Source: Pseudomonas sp. FP1742 (GTDB taxonomy: Bacteria > Pseudomonadota > Gammaproteobacteria > Pseudomonadales > Pseudomonadaceae). Taken from it: DNA of 64,000 nt. The translations under genes and the position numbers were made by a program. The DNA lies in NCBI RefSeq assembly GCF_030687145.1, contig NZ_CP117460.1:558001-622000 (forward strand). Direction: 5' to 3'. The notes beneath the pieces were generated by a model. That model was not told the origin of the DNA, did no database searches, and was given only the letters and a program-made list of their open reading frames with translations. Every line of letters begins with the position of its first letter. Position 1 is the stretch's first letter. Positions 56,446 through 63,357 of this stretch are shown one piece after another.

Positions 56446-56476
56446 AGACCGGAAAGCCGCGATCGTCGCGCATCTG

Positions 56477-56517
56477 GTCGCGGTAGGGGTTGTAGATAAC
56501 TCTATCCCTACCGCGAC
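56477..56517 (+). repeat. Inverted repeat before the wHTH gene
   Basis: GTCGCGGTAGGG and CCCTACCGCGAC form a perfect 12-bp stem around a 17-base loop, shortly after a broken terminator copy. It may be a terminator replacement or a boundary sequence of the two-gene module. Confidence 0.65.
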
Positions 56518-56602
56518 AGTCACTCGCTCCCTGGCCATTATCTTTTATCTCGCTTCACAGAGACTCTGCAGCAGAATTCACGGAAGAATATCAGGAATTT
56601 TG

Positions 56603-56629
56603 CACGCTATCAGAGCCTCTGATATCGTG
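56603..56629 (+). promoter_or_regulatory. Left dyad, candidate operator of the wHTH/NTase module
   Basis: CACG-C-TATC-AGAGCCTCT-GATA-T-CGTG. The inner part is the near-perfect palindrome TATCAGA-GCC-TCTGATA. It ends 27 bases before the gene start, and a TTGCAC (56600) and TATCGT (56623) at 17-base spacing would place a promoter over it. The same architecture recurs at 58580-58606. Confidence 0.65.
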
Positions 56630-56656
56630 ATGAAATCGTGATACGGAAGAATGACC

Positions 56657-57811
56657 ATGGTTGATTTTACCAGCTACGACCACGACCTCCCTGAGAGGCG
56701 TGACCTGATCGAGCTCAAGGTCTATGTAGAGAGTGTGCTTGGTCTCAAGCTGCGCTTAAAACCGTGGGAGCACGTCAAAATCCTTCCGTATGTGCTGCGT
56801 GACCGATACGAATTTTTCGTCACGGAAATCTTGGGTGCCAAGTGCCTTATCCTCAAGGAGCATCCACAGCGGGAAGCTAGCGTTGCGGATGTAGCCAAGC
56901 ATATGCAGGCAATCAACAAGCTGCTGGAGAAGAAGTCGCCCGAAACCAGTGACCTCATGGTTTTCGTCACAGACGCGCTCCCGAGCTATGACAGAAAACG
57001 ACTGGTCGAGAAAGGCGTCCAATTCATCGTGCCGGGAAACCAGCTTTATCTTCCTGCGTTTGGAATGGATTTGCGTGAGTACTACAGGCAGCGCCTGGAA
57101 AAACCTCAGGTTCTGAGCCCCGCCACTCAATCCATGCTTATTCAATTCTTGATCAAAGGATGGCAGCCCCGGTTACTGACCACTCGCTCTACTTTCGAGA
57201 AGTCCTTTACCTACGCAAAAATGACCGTTACCAGAGCCATTAAAGAGCTGACCGATCTGGACATCGTTCAGCCTGGAAAGGAAATGGGTGAAGCCGCGAT
57301 CTTTTTTCACTTGTCTCCTAAAGAGACTTGGGAAATGGCGAAAGACTACATGCGTACGCCGGTCAAAAAAACGCTTTGGTTAAATGCAATTCCTGAGGCG
57401 TTTGACACCCCAATGCTGCTGGCGGGGGAGGCGGCCCTGGCAGAGATGAGCCTTCTCGCCAGTCCAAAAGTACCTGGCTTTGCAATGACGACTGCGCAGT
57501 TCGATCACATTCGAGAGCTTGCTCAGTCTGATCACCTCCAAAAAGTGAATACTGCATATGGGGTAGAGATCGGCTTTTGGGGCTCGACTTCAAAGACGGC
57601 CAAATCTAAACGCGAGACCACGTTTCCCTATTTTGAGGTGCCGCAAAACCATGCAGCGTGCTGCATCCAGTTTTGGAACTATGAGCCACTGCACAGCAAC
57701 ATAGCTATTGGAGTTGTCGACCCATTTTCTCTCTATCTAAGTCTCAAGGATGACCATGATGACCGGGTGCAAATGTGTTTGGATGAAATGATGGAGAACG
57801 TGAAATGGTAG
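56657..57811 (+). CDS. AbiEi-like winged-helix protein (first gene of a two-gene module)
   Basis: A 384-aa protein that I do not recognise as a named family. The middle (about 185-235) is a winged helix-turn-helix: SFTYAKMTVTRAIKELTDLD followed by IVQPGKEMG, and the C-terminal part resembles the long domain of AbiEi-type antitoxins. The first 150 residues look like a restriction-nuclease-like or other alpha/beta fold, with no sure motif. GGAAG lies 7 bases before the ATG at 56657, which is preferred over the ATG at 56651. It overlaps the nucleotidyltransferase gene by 7 bases. It probably acts as DNA-binding regulator and antitoxin. GC is low for the window. Confidence 0.6.
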   Translation: MVDFTSYDHDLPERRDLIELKVYVESVLGLKLRLKPWEHVKILPYVLRDRYEFFVTEILGAKCLILKEHPQREASVADVAKHMQAINKLLEKKSPETSDLMVFVTDALPSYDRKRLVEKGVQFIVPGNQLYLPAFGMDLREYYRQRLEKPQVLSPATQSMLIQFLIKGWQPRLLTTRSTFEKSFTYAKMTVTRAIKELTDLDIVQPGKEMGEAAIFFHLSPKETWEMAKDYMRTPVKKTLWLNAIPEAFDTPMLLAGEAALAEMSLLASPKVPGFAMTTAQFDHIRELAQSDHLQKVNTAYGVEIGFWGSTSKTAKSKRETTFPYFEVPQNHAACCIQFWNYEPLHSNIAIGVVDPFSLYLSLKDDHDDRVQMCLDEMMENVKW

Positions 57812-58566
57812 TGGGTATCGACCGGTTTAGAGAGTATTTCAAAGACTATCAGGGCAGCTACGTTCTGATAGGCGGGGTGGCAGCCTCGATAACCATGGAG
57901 GATCTGGGTGAGCGGTTTCGACCCACCAAGGACCTGGATGTCGTACTGGTCGTTGAGGCTCTCAATCGTGAGTTCGTAGGTCAGTTCTGGAAGTTCATCA
58001 AGGACGGCGGATATGCCATTCGCCAAAATGGAGACAGAGAAGGGGACTCCCCTGTGTTCTATCGCTTCCAGAATCCCGAGGACAAATCCTTTCCAGTTCA
58101 GATCGAGCTTTTTTCTCGTCTCCCAGATGGCCTGGAACACGAAGAAGCGGCCCGAATGACCAGAATCCCCGTAGAAGAGCAAGCCGCAAGTCTTTCTGCG
58201 ATCATCCTCGATGATGAGTATTACAACTTTCTCCTGGCCGGCGTCGATCAAACCCAGGAAATCAGTCACATTGGGGCCGACAGGCTCGTTCCGCTCAAAG
58301 CCCATGCCTGGCTTAACAAGAAGGCGCAGATCGAGAACGGCGTGCAAGTGGACAGTCGCGATATCAAGAAGCACTTCAGAGATGTGATCTTGCTTTCTGT
58401 CGGTCTTACGGAAGGAATGACCGAACTCCCTGAACGAATGGCTCTCGATTTGACGTCATTTCTCAGCCAAGTGCCCGCTGAGCTTGCGTCAAACCCCCAA
58501 GGTTACAAAGGGGTGGATGGCGACCGCTTGATCAAGACCATTCAAGAAGCCTTCAGCCTCAATTAA
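57805..58566 (+). CDS. AbiEii-like nucleotidyltransferase (second gene of the module)
   Basis: A 253-aa protein with the start of a polymerase-beta type nucleotidyltransferase domain: YVLIGGVAASIT (19-30, the GG motif) and RPTKDLDVVLVV (39-50, Asp43 and Asp45 as metal ligands), and a third acidic strand near QIELFSR. This fits the AbiEii/MNT type of toxin in type IV toxin-antitoxin and abortive infection systems. AbiEii-like toxins transfer nucleotides to tRNA ends. GGAG precedes the ATG by 8 bases, within the end of the wHTH gene, so the two are translationally coupled. Confidence 0.7.
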   Translation: MVVGIDRFREYFKDYQGSYVLIGGVAASITMEDLGERFRPTKDLDVVLVVEALNREFVGQFWKFIKDGGYAIRQNGDREGDSPVFYRFQNPEDKSFPVQIELFSRLPDGLEHEEAARMTRIPVEEQAASLSAIILDDEYYNFLLAGVDQTQEISHIGADRLVPLKAHAWLNKKAQIENGVQVDSRDIKKHFRDVILLSVGLTEGMTELPERMALDLTSFLSQVPAELASNPQGYKGVDGDRLIKTIQEAFSLN

Positions 58567-58579
58567 TTCTTTTTTTTCG

Positions 58580-58606
58580 CACGGTATCGTAGGCGCTGAT
58601 AGCGTG
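58580..58606. repeat. Right dyad flanking the wHTH/NTase module
   Basis: CACG-G-TATC-GTAGGCGCT-GATA-G-CGTG has the same CACG-N-TATC-N9-GATA-N-CGTG layout as the dyad at 56603-56629. It lies 13 bases after the nucleotidyltransferase stop. In reverse orientation it matches 24 of 29 bases with the left copy (58579-58607 against 56602-56630). Confidence 0.7.
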
Positions 58607-58696
58607 CGTAAATCCTGTTATTTGGCTGTTAAGATGGCTCTGTAACGCCGATTTTGGACGTAAGGTATGTTGGCTGGGCAAGTCTGCTCAGTGCGT

Positions 58697-58722
58697 CAGC
58701 TTCCAGCCCAGCGCATCCAAGG
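58697..58722 (-). pseudogene. Inverted fragment of the small gene end
   Basis: On the minus strand CCTTGGATGCGCTGGGCTGG and the following AAGCTG match 24 of 26 bases with 56402-56427, the end of the 89-aa gene. It is followed on the plus strand by a direct copy of that gene's downstream sequence. The fragment marks the right side of the inserted module. Confidence 0.55.
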
Positions 58723-58737
58723 CTTGCTAAAGACCAG

Positions 58738-58763
58738 AAAGCCGCGATCATCGCGGCTTTTTT
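58738..58763. terminator. Terminator between the two immune modules
   Basis: AAAGCCGCGA-TCA-TCGCGGCTTTTTT. It can end transcription from the plus-strand module and, in the other direction, lies 7 bases after the stop of the TIR gene. Together with the bases before it (58728-58755) it is a direct near-copy of 56444-56470. Confidence 0.85.
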
Positions 58764-58770
58764 GCACCTG

Positions 58771-59256
58771 TCAGTTACCCCGTCGGATGCGGTTTTTGAG
58801 CTGGTCGTGGAACACCTCGGCATTGCGTCTGTAGGTGCCGTAAAGGGATTCGCTGATCGAATCCAGCGTCATGGAGCGCTTGGTCGCCACTTCTTCACGG
58901 TAGGCATCAATGAAAAAATCCAGATCCTTGTCAGTGCTGAGTTTTGGCCATTTATCGAGGTACAGCGGCAGCTCCGCCGGTCCGGTCTTGAATGAGCAGA
59001 TCCGCCGGTTGCTGATGGTCGCCTCCCCGATTTCGAACGGCACCCACCAGGAGTGTGCGGTCCTCTCGGAAACGACAGCCAGCAAGTGTGTGCATTCTGT
59101 GATGTTGCGGGTGATCACCCCAGTGATGTCGTCGGTAGTCTGGGATTCGGGATCCAGCACATCCAGATAAGTTTTGATGTTTGCCTGCTTCAGGCGAGTG
59201 TTGATGGCGATGGCGTGGGGCCGATCGCTATGGCGGTAGCTGATGAATACGGGCAT
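58771..59256 (-). CDS. TIR-domain protein (second TIR of the caspase operon)
   Basis: A 161-aa protein, essentially one TIR domain. The first strand reads MPVFISYRHSDRPHA, the alphaC region VVSERTAHSWWVPFEIGEA holds W71xxxE75, in which Glu75 is the expected NADase catalytic residue. Bacterial TIR proteins of this sort make cyclic ADP-ribose isomers from NAD on phage infection or act as NADases. AAAGGA precedes the ATG, which overlaps the stop of the caspase gene (TAATG). It is the last gene of a three-gene operon. Symbol left open. Confidence 0.85.
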   Translation of the reverse strand: MPVFISYRHSDRPHAIAINTRLKQANIKTYLDVLDPESQTTDDITGVITRNITECTHLLAVVSERTAHSWWVPFEIGEATISNRRICSFKTGPAELPLYLDKWPKLSTDKDLDFFIDAYREEVATKRSMTLDSISESLYGTYRRNAEVFHDQLKNRIRRGN

Positions 59257-60215
59257 TAGAAATGTCCTTTGAGGGCGAGTTCGCGGTAATAGGCACCGAG
59301 TGCCGTGAGGCGGCAACCGGTGGAGTTGATGGCCGCGTAGTACATGTGTTCGGCGTCCACCGGTACGATCAGGCTGTGGCGGTTGCACTTTTGCAGTTGT
59401 TTGAAGATGTGGCCGTGGTCCGGGTCGTACGTGGCTTCGGTGGGCTCGTAGCTGGGGTCAAGTGCATAGACCGACTGTGCCTCGGGAAACCACTCGGGCA
59501 AGCGGCTTAATATTTCTTCCAGAATCAGCGGCGGGACTTCGCGAAGGGCGATGAATTGCGACACGTTGGTTTTGAACACCGGACGCTGATCCCAGGCGCC
59601 CAATGCGTTATCGACGAACGAATACAGGCTGCCAGGCGTGATCTCGCCCAATACGTTGGCGGCGCCGCCGTGAAGCGCTTGCAGCAGCAGTCCGGTGAAC
59701 ACGCCATGGCCGGACTCCTCCAGGGCGGGCTGGGCTTTCTTGCAGGCGGTCAATATCGTCATGCCTTCGCCGATGACGCTGGCGCCACCGCGCAGGCCGC
59801 GCATCTCGCCCGCGGCGCCAGCTTCGCAGCAATCGAGAATGATGACTTTGTTTTTGATCTTGTCGGCAGCGTTCGCCCACTGAAGGATGTCGCTGATGCG
59901 AATGCCATCGTTGCTGCAGCGGTAATCCTGTGGAATTAGCATGCCTTCATCGATACCGCTTTCGAAGTGGCCATGTCCGGCGAAGTACAGCAGTGCCACA
60001 TTGCAGTCGCCGGAGAACAATTGCTTGATGTTCTCTTCCAGCATCTGGCGAGTCAGATACTCCTCGGCGGACGTCAGCACCAGGTTTTTGAAGTTGGGCT
60101 TACCCGTCGCATGTCGTTCCAGTATCGAGGCCATGGCGATGGCGTCATTGTTACAGCCACTGAGCGGCGCGATATGCGAGTAGTGGTTGATACCGATAAA
60201 CAGTCCCTTGCGCAT
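59256..60215 (-). CDS. Caspase-like protease (C14) with a C-terminal sensor-like domain
   Basis: A 319-aa caspase-type cysteine protease. The catalytic His81 is in LLYFAGHGHFESG and Cys130 in VIILDCCEAGAAG, the standard YFxGHG and DxC pair. The domain spans about 3-225. A further 90 residues follow, ending in HSLIVPVDAEHMYYAAINST and CRLTALGAYYRELALKG, which do not belong to the protease fold. I think they form the domain that senses the TIR product. The ATG at 60215 lies 2 bases after the stop of the TIR-like gene. It should be the effector that kills or stops the infected cell by proteolysis. Confidence 0.85.
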   Translation of the reverse strand: MRKGLFIGINHYSHIAPLSGCNNDAIAMASILERHATGKPNFKNLVLTSAEEYLTRQMLEENIKQLFSGDCNVALLYFAGHGHFESGIDEGMLIPQDYRCSNDGIRISDILQWANAADKIKNKVIILDCCEAGAAGEMRGLRGGASVIGEGMTILTACKKAQPALEESGHGVFTGLLLQALHGGAANVLGEITPGSLYSFVDNALGAWDQRPVFKTNVSQFIALREVPPLILEEILSRLPEWFPEAQSVYALDPSYEPTEATYDPDHGHIFKQLQKCNRHSLIVPVDAEHMYYAAINSTGCRLTALGAYYRELALKGHF

Positions 60216-60217
60216 GA

Positions 60218-60625
60218 TCACACCGCCGTTTGCTGGCGGATGGCGCTGACGATGCTCTTGGTGTTCCACGCGCATTCGGCATGCGCGGCGTTGCGCACCA
60301 CGGCAGAAATCCGCTCGGCACCGAACGGTTTGATCGCGATGATCACCTTGCCCATGCGTTTGGCGATCTCGATTTCCTTGTTGATCCACTTGCTGTAGGT
60401 CGAATACATGCCTGCCATGATCAGCACTGCCGAGCAGGGGCGGATCTTGTTTTCGATGGCTTCTTCGAGCTGTTTGTCGGTGCGGGCGCCCATGATCGGG
60501 TTGTGCGGTGGCACCGAGAAATTCTTGAAGCTGAAGTCCGGCTCTGCGCCCAGCAGGCGTACGAGATTGTCGTGAGCGTGGGGATAGGTCCACGAATGGC
60601 TGATGAACAAATGATAGGTTTGCAT
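60218..60625 (-). CDS. ThsB-like TIR protein (first gene of the caspase operon)
   Basis: A 135-aa protein of the MTH538/DUF1863 TIR-like family, the type of Thoeris ThsB sensors. It starts MQTYHLFISHSWTY (FISHSW is the family signature), has SVPPHNPIMG in the BB-loop place, and MYSTYSKWINKEIEIAKRMG with Glu84 as the likely catalytic Glu. GAGGAC lies before the ATG. In Thoeris, ThsB-like proteins sense phage and make a cyclic ADP-ribose signal. It leads the operon and stands directly before the caspase gene. Confidence 0.85.
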   Translation of the reverse strand: MQTYHLFISHSWTYPHAHDNLVRLLGAEPDFSFKNFSVPPHNPIMGARTDKQLEEAIENKIRPCSAVLIMAGMYSTYSKWINKEIEIAKRMGKVIIAIKPFGAERISAVVRNAAHAECAWNTKSIVSAIRQQTAV

Positions 60626-60792
60626 GGGGTGTCCTCGGAGTCGCGAAAGCGCGAAGAGGAACCGAATGTAGGCATCTGAATGACGCCCACAAGGCTTGAG
60701 CGGTTAAAGAGAAATGTCCTGCAAGCAGGCGCGCGCAGTCCCTTCAGAAAGGTCTGACGTTTAGATTCGGCAGGATTTTGTAAGGCGGAACT

Positions 60793-60825
60793 GGCGACTG
60801 GCAGCCTTTCAGGCTGAGAGTCGCC
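60793..60825. terminator. Hairpin between rsgA and the TIR operon
   Basis: GGCGACT and AGTCGCC form the outer stem, with AGCCT-TTC-AGGCT inside. It lies just after the rsgA stop on the minus strand; T-run missing. The rest of 60626-60836 probably includes the TIR operon promoter, but no sure box is seen. Confidence 0.5.
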
Positions 60826-60836
60826 GGCACACCTGT

Positions 60837-61868
60837 TTAATAGCTGCTTTCAGGCAAACTGGCGATGATCGACCGGTAGCTATTCATTCGCTGCTGCTGC
60901 ACACGACCCTCTTCCAAAGCCTTGAGCAGGGCGCAACCCGGCTCACGGTCGTGTTTGCAGTCGCGGAAGCGGCAGGTGCCGAGCAGGTCGGTGAATTCGA
61001 TGAAGCCGGCTTCGACGTCGGCACGGCTGACGTGACCCAGGCCGAACTCGCGGATACCCGGGGAATCGATCAATTCACCGCCACCGGGGAAGTGGAACAA
61101 CCGCGCGGTGGTGGTGGTGTGGGTGCCCTGGCCCGACAACTCGGACAGCGGGCCGACGCGGGTTTCGACTTCCGGCAGCAGGCTGTTGACCAAGGATGAT
61201 TTGCCGACACCAGACTGGCCGACGAACACACTGATGTGCCCATCCAACAGTTTTTGAAGTTGTTCCATGCCGTTGCCGTGGTGCGCCGACACTTCCAACA
61301 CCGGGTAACCCAGGGTGCGGTAAACCGCCAGCAAGGCATTCAGCGCCGGGGCGTTCTGCTCGTCGATCAGGTCGAATTTGTTCAGCAGCAACAACGGCCG
61401 GATACCGGCGTGTTCCGCGGCGACCAGGTAACGGTCGATCAGGTTGGCGTGAGGCTCGGGCAGCGGGGCGAAGACGATGACGATCATGTCGACGTTGGCC
61501 GCCACCGGCTTGAGCTGGCCACGACTGTCCGGGCGGCAGAGTTCGGTTTTGCGTGGCAGTTGCGCCACGATCACGCCGATGCCCTGGTTGCCGGCACGCC
61601 ATACGACCTGATCGCCGGTCACCAGCGCCGGCAGGTTGGCGCGCAAGTGGCAGCGGAATACCTGGCCGGCCAGCTCGCCATCGAGGGCTTCGACTTCAAC
61701 CTGAACACCGAAGTGCGCGATCACCAGGCCCGTCTGTTCCGGACCCAGGTCGCCACCCTCAAGTGCCTCGACAGCCGAGGACTCGCGTTTGGCGGCGCGG
61801 GCAGCGCGCTCGCCCTGAATCTTTTCGATGCGCCAGTTTTGACGACGATTGAGTTGGCGTTTGGCCAT
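60837..61868 (-). CDS. rsgA: RsgA, ribosome small-subunit GTPase
   Basis: A 343-aa circularly permuted GTPase for 30S maturation. An N-terminal OB fold is followed by the GTPase motifs in permuted order: NKFDLIDE (G4), [15 protein letters not shown] (G1) and DSPGIREFG (G3). The zinc knuckle is [16 protein letters not shown]. Length is normal. It is divergent from orn, as in other Pseudomonas. Confidence 0.96.
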   Translation of the reverse strand: MAKRQLNRRQNWRIEKIQGERAARAAKRESSAVEALEGGDLGPEQTGLVIAHFGVQVEVEALDGELAGQVFRCHLRANLPALVTGDQVVWRAGNQGIGVIVAQLPRKTELCRPDSRGQLKPVAANVDMIVIVFAPLPEPHANLIDRYLVAAEHAGIRPLLLLNKFDLIDEQNAPALNALLAVYRTLGYPVLEVSAHHGNGMEQLQKLLDGHISVFVGQSGVGKSSLVNSLLPEVETRVGPLSELSGQGTHTTTTARLFHFPGGGELIDSPGIREFGLGHVSRADVEAGFIEFTDLLGTCRFRDCKHDREPGCALLKALEEGRVQQQRMNSYRSIIASLPESSY

Positions 61869-61975
61869 GGGTGTTCCGTATCGAGAATGCAGCGATTAGG
61901 TAAAACGGCCGCGAGTTTAGCACGCCCGGCCGCCTCCCTAGGCTAAACTGCGAACCTACGCCGAGGAGCCGACAT

Positions 61976-62518
61976 ATGCAGAACCCGCAGAACCTGATCT
62001 GGATCGACCTGGAAATGACCGGGCTGAACCCTGATACCGACGTCATCATCGAAATGGCCACCATCGTCACCGACAGTAATTTGAACACCTTGGCTGAAGG
62101 TCCGGTGATCGCCATCCATCACAGCGACGAGATCCTCGCCGGCATGGACGAGTGGAATACCCGTCAACACGGCGGCTCCGGGCTGACCCAACGGGTTCGC
62201 GACAGCCGCATCAGCATGGCCGAAGCAGAAGCGCAGACGATCGCCTTCCTGGAAAAATGGGTACCGAAGGGCAAGTCGCCGATCTGTGGCAATAGCATTT
62301 GCCAGGATCGTCGCTTCCTTTATACCCACATGAAATCCCTGGAAAGCTATTTCCACTACCGCAATCTCGACGTGTCGACCCTCAAAGAATTGGCCGCGCG
62401 CTGGGCACCGGACGTGCGCGACAGCTTCAAAAAGGGCAGCACGCACCTGGCCCTGGACGACATCCGCGAATCGATCGCCGAGCTGCAGCACTACCGCAAG
62501 AATTTCATCAAGTTCTGA
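61976..62518 (+). CDS. orn: Orn, oligoribonuclease
   Basis: A 180-aa DEDD-family 3'-5' exonuclease that degrades dinucleotides, including pGpG from cyclic-di-GMP. Asp11 and Glu13 are in [15 protein letters not shown], and the last motif is [17 protein letters not shown] lies before the ATG. Essential or nearly so in Pseudomonas. Confidence 0.97.
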   Translation: MQNPQNLIWIDLEMTGLNPDTDVIIEMATIVTDSNLNTLAEGPVIAIHHSDEILAGMDEWNTRQHGGSGLTQRVRDSRISMAEAEAQTIAFLEKWVPKGKSPICGNSICQDRRFLYTHMKSLESYFHYRNLDVSTLKELAARWAPDVRDSFKKGSTHLALDDIRESIAELQHYRKNFIKF

Positions 62519-62542
62519 TTCAGCGGGGCCTGCACTGGCCTC

Positions 62543-62607
62543 ATCGCGGGCAAGCCCGCTCCCACAAGGTTGTTCGCCGACCCTGTGGGAGCGGGCTTGC
62601 CCGCGAT
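62543..62607. repeat. REP pair after orn
   Basis: ATCGCGGGCAAGCCCGCTCC and GGAGCGGGCTTGCCCGCGAT in inverted orientation with a short spacer. Confidence 0.93.
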
Positions 62608-62718
62608 AGCGTCCGCCCAGTCACCCTGTGATTGTGCGAGGTGAAAGTTCTTGGGTGCGCTCTTTTGGTGCTTCAGTGAAGTGAGTAGACTGCGCGCCTT
62701 CTTGTAAGGACCGCCACC

Positions 62719-63330
62719 ATGTTGCTGATGCTCTACCTGATCGCCATTACTGCCGAAGCCATGACTGGCGCCCTGTCTGCGGGCCGTCGCGGCATGGACT
62801 GGTTTGGCGTGGTATTGATTGCATGCGTCACGGCGTTGGGCGGCGGTTCGGTGCGCGATGTGTTGCTTGGCCATTACCCGCTGACCTGGGTCAAACACCC
62901 GGAATACCTGGTGCTGACGTCGATCGCAGCGATGTTCACCGTCTTCGCGGCGCGCTGGATGCGCCATCTGCGCTCGCTGTTTCTGGTGCTCGACGCCGTG
63001 GGCCTGGTGGCGTTCACCCTGATCGGCTGCATGACCGCCCTGGAAATGGGCCACGGCATGCTGGTGGCCTCGGTCAGCGGCGTGATCACCGGGGTATTCG
63101 GTGGCATTCTGCGGGACATCTTCTGCAACGACATCCCGCTGATCTTCCGCCGCGAACTCTACGCCAGCGTCTCGTTCGCCGCGGCATGGTGCTATCTGCT
63201 CTGCATCTACCTGCAATTACCCGGTGAACAGGCAATCCTGATCACCCTGTTCGGCGGCTTTCTGCTGCGCTTGCTGGCAATCCGTTTCCACTGGGAAATG
63301 CCCAAGTTTGTTTATAACGACGAGGCCTGA
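62719..63330 (+). CDS. TRIC-type / YicG (UPF0126) membrane protein
   Basis: A 203-aa protein with about seven short membrane segments and two repeated GGG/GG-RD motifs: ALGGGSVRDVLLG (about 41-53) and VFGGILRDIFCND (about 130-142). That is the signature of the trimeric intracellular cation channel (TRIC) prokaryotic family. Bacterial members carry cations or glycine; the substrate here is unknown. Confidence 0.88.
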   Translation: MLLMLYLIAITAEAMTGALSAGRRGMDWFGVVLIACVTALGGGSVRDVLLGHYPLTWVKHPEYLVLTSIAAMFTVFAARWMRHLRSLFLVLDAVGLVAFTLIGCMTALEMGHGMLVASVSGVITGVFGGILRDIFCNDIPLIFRRELYASVSFAAAWCYLLCIYLQLPGEQAILITLFGGFLLRLLAIRFHWEMPKFVYNDEA

Positions 63331-63357
63331 CCAGATCCTTGCCTTTTAGGGGCGTTC

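Noticed and set aside
58654..58995. Plus-strand 113-aa frame after the nucleotidyltransferase
   Set aside because: It crosses the terminator and runs opposite the TIR gene; it reads through repeat remnants and has no ribosome site.
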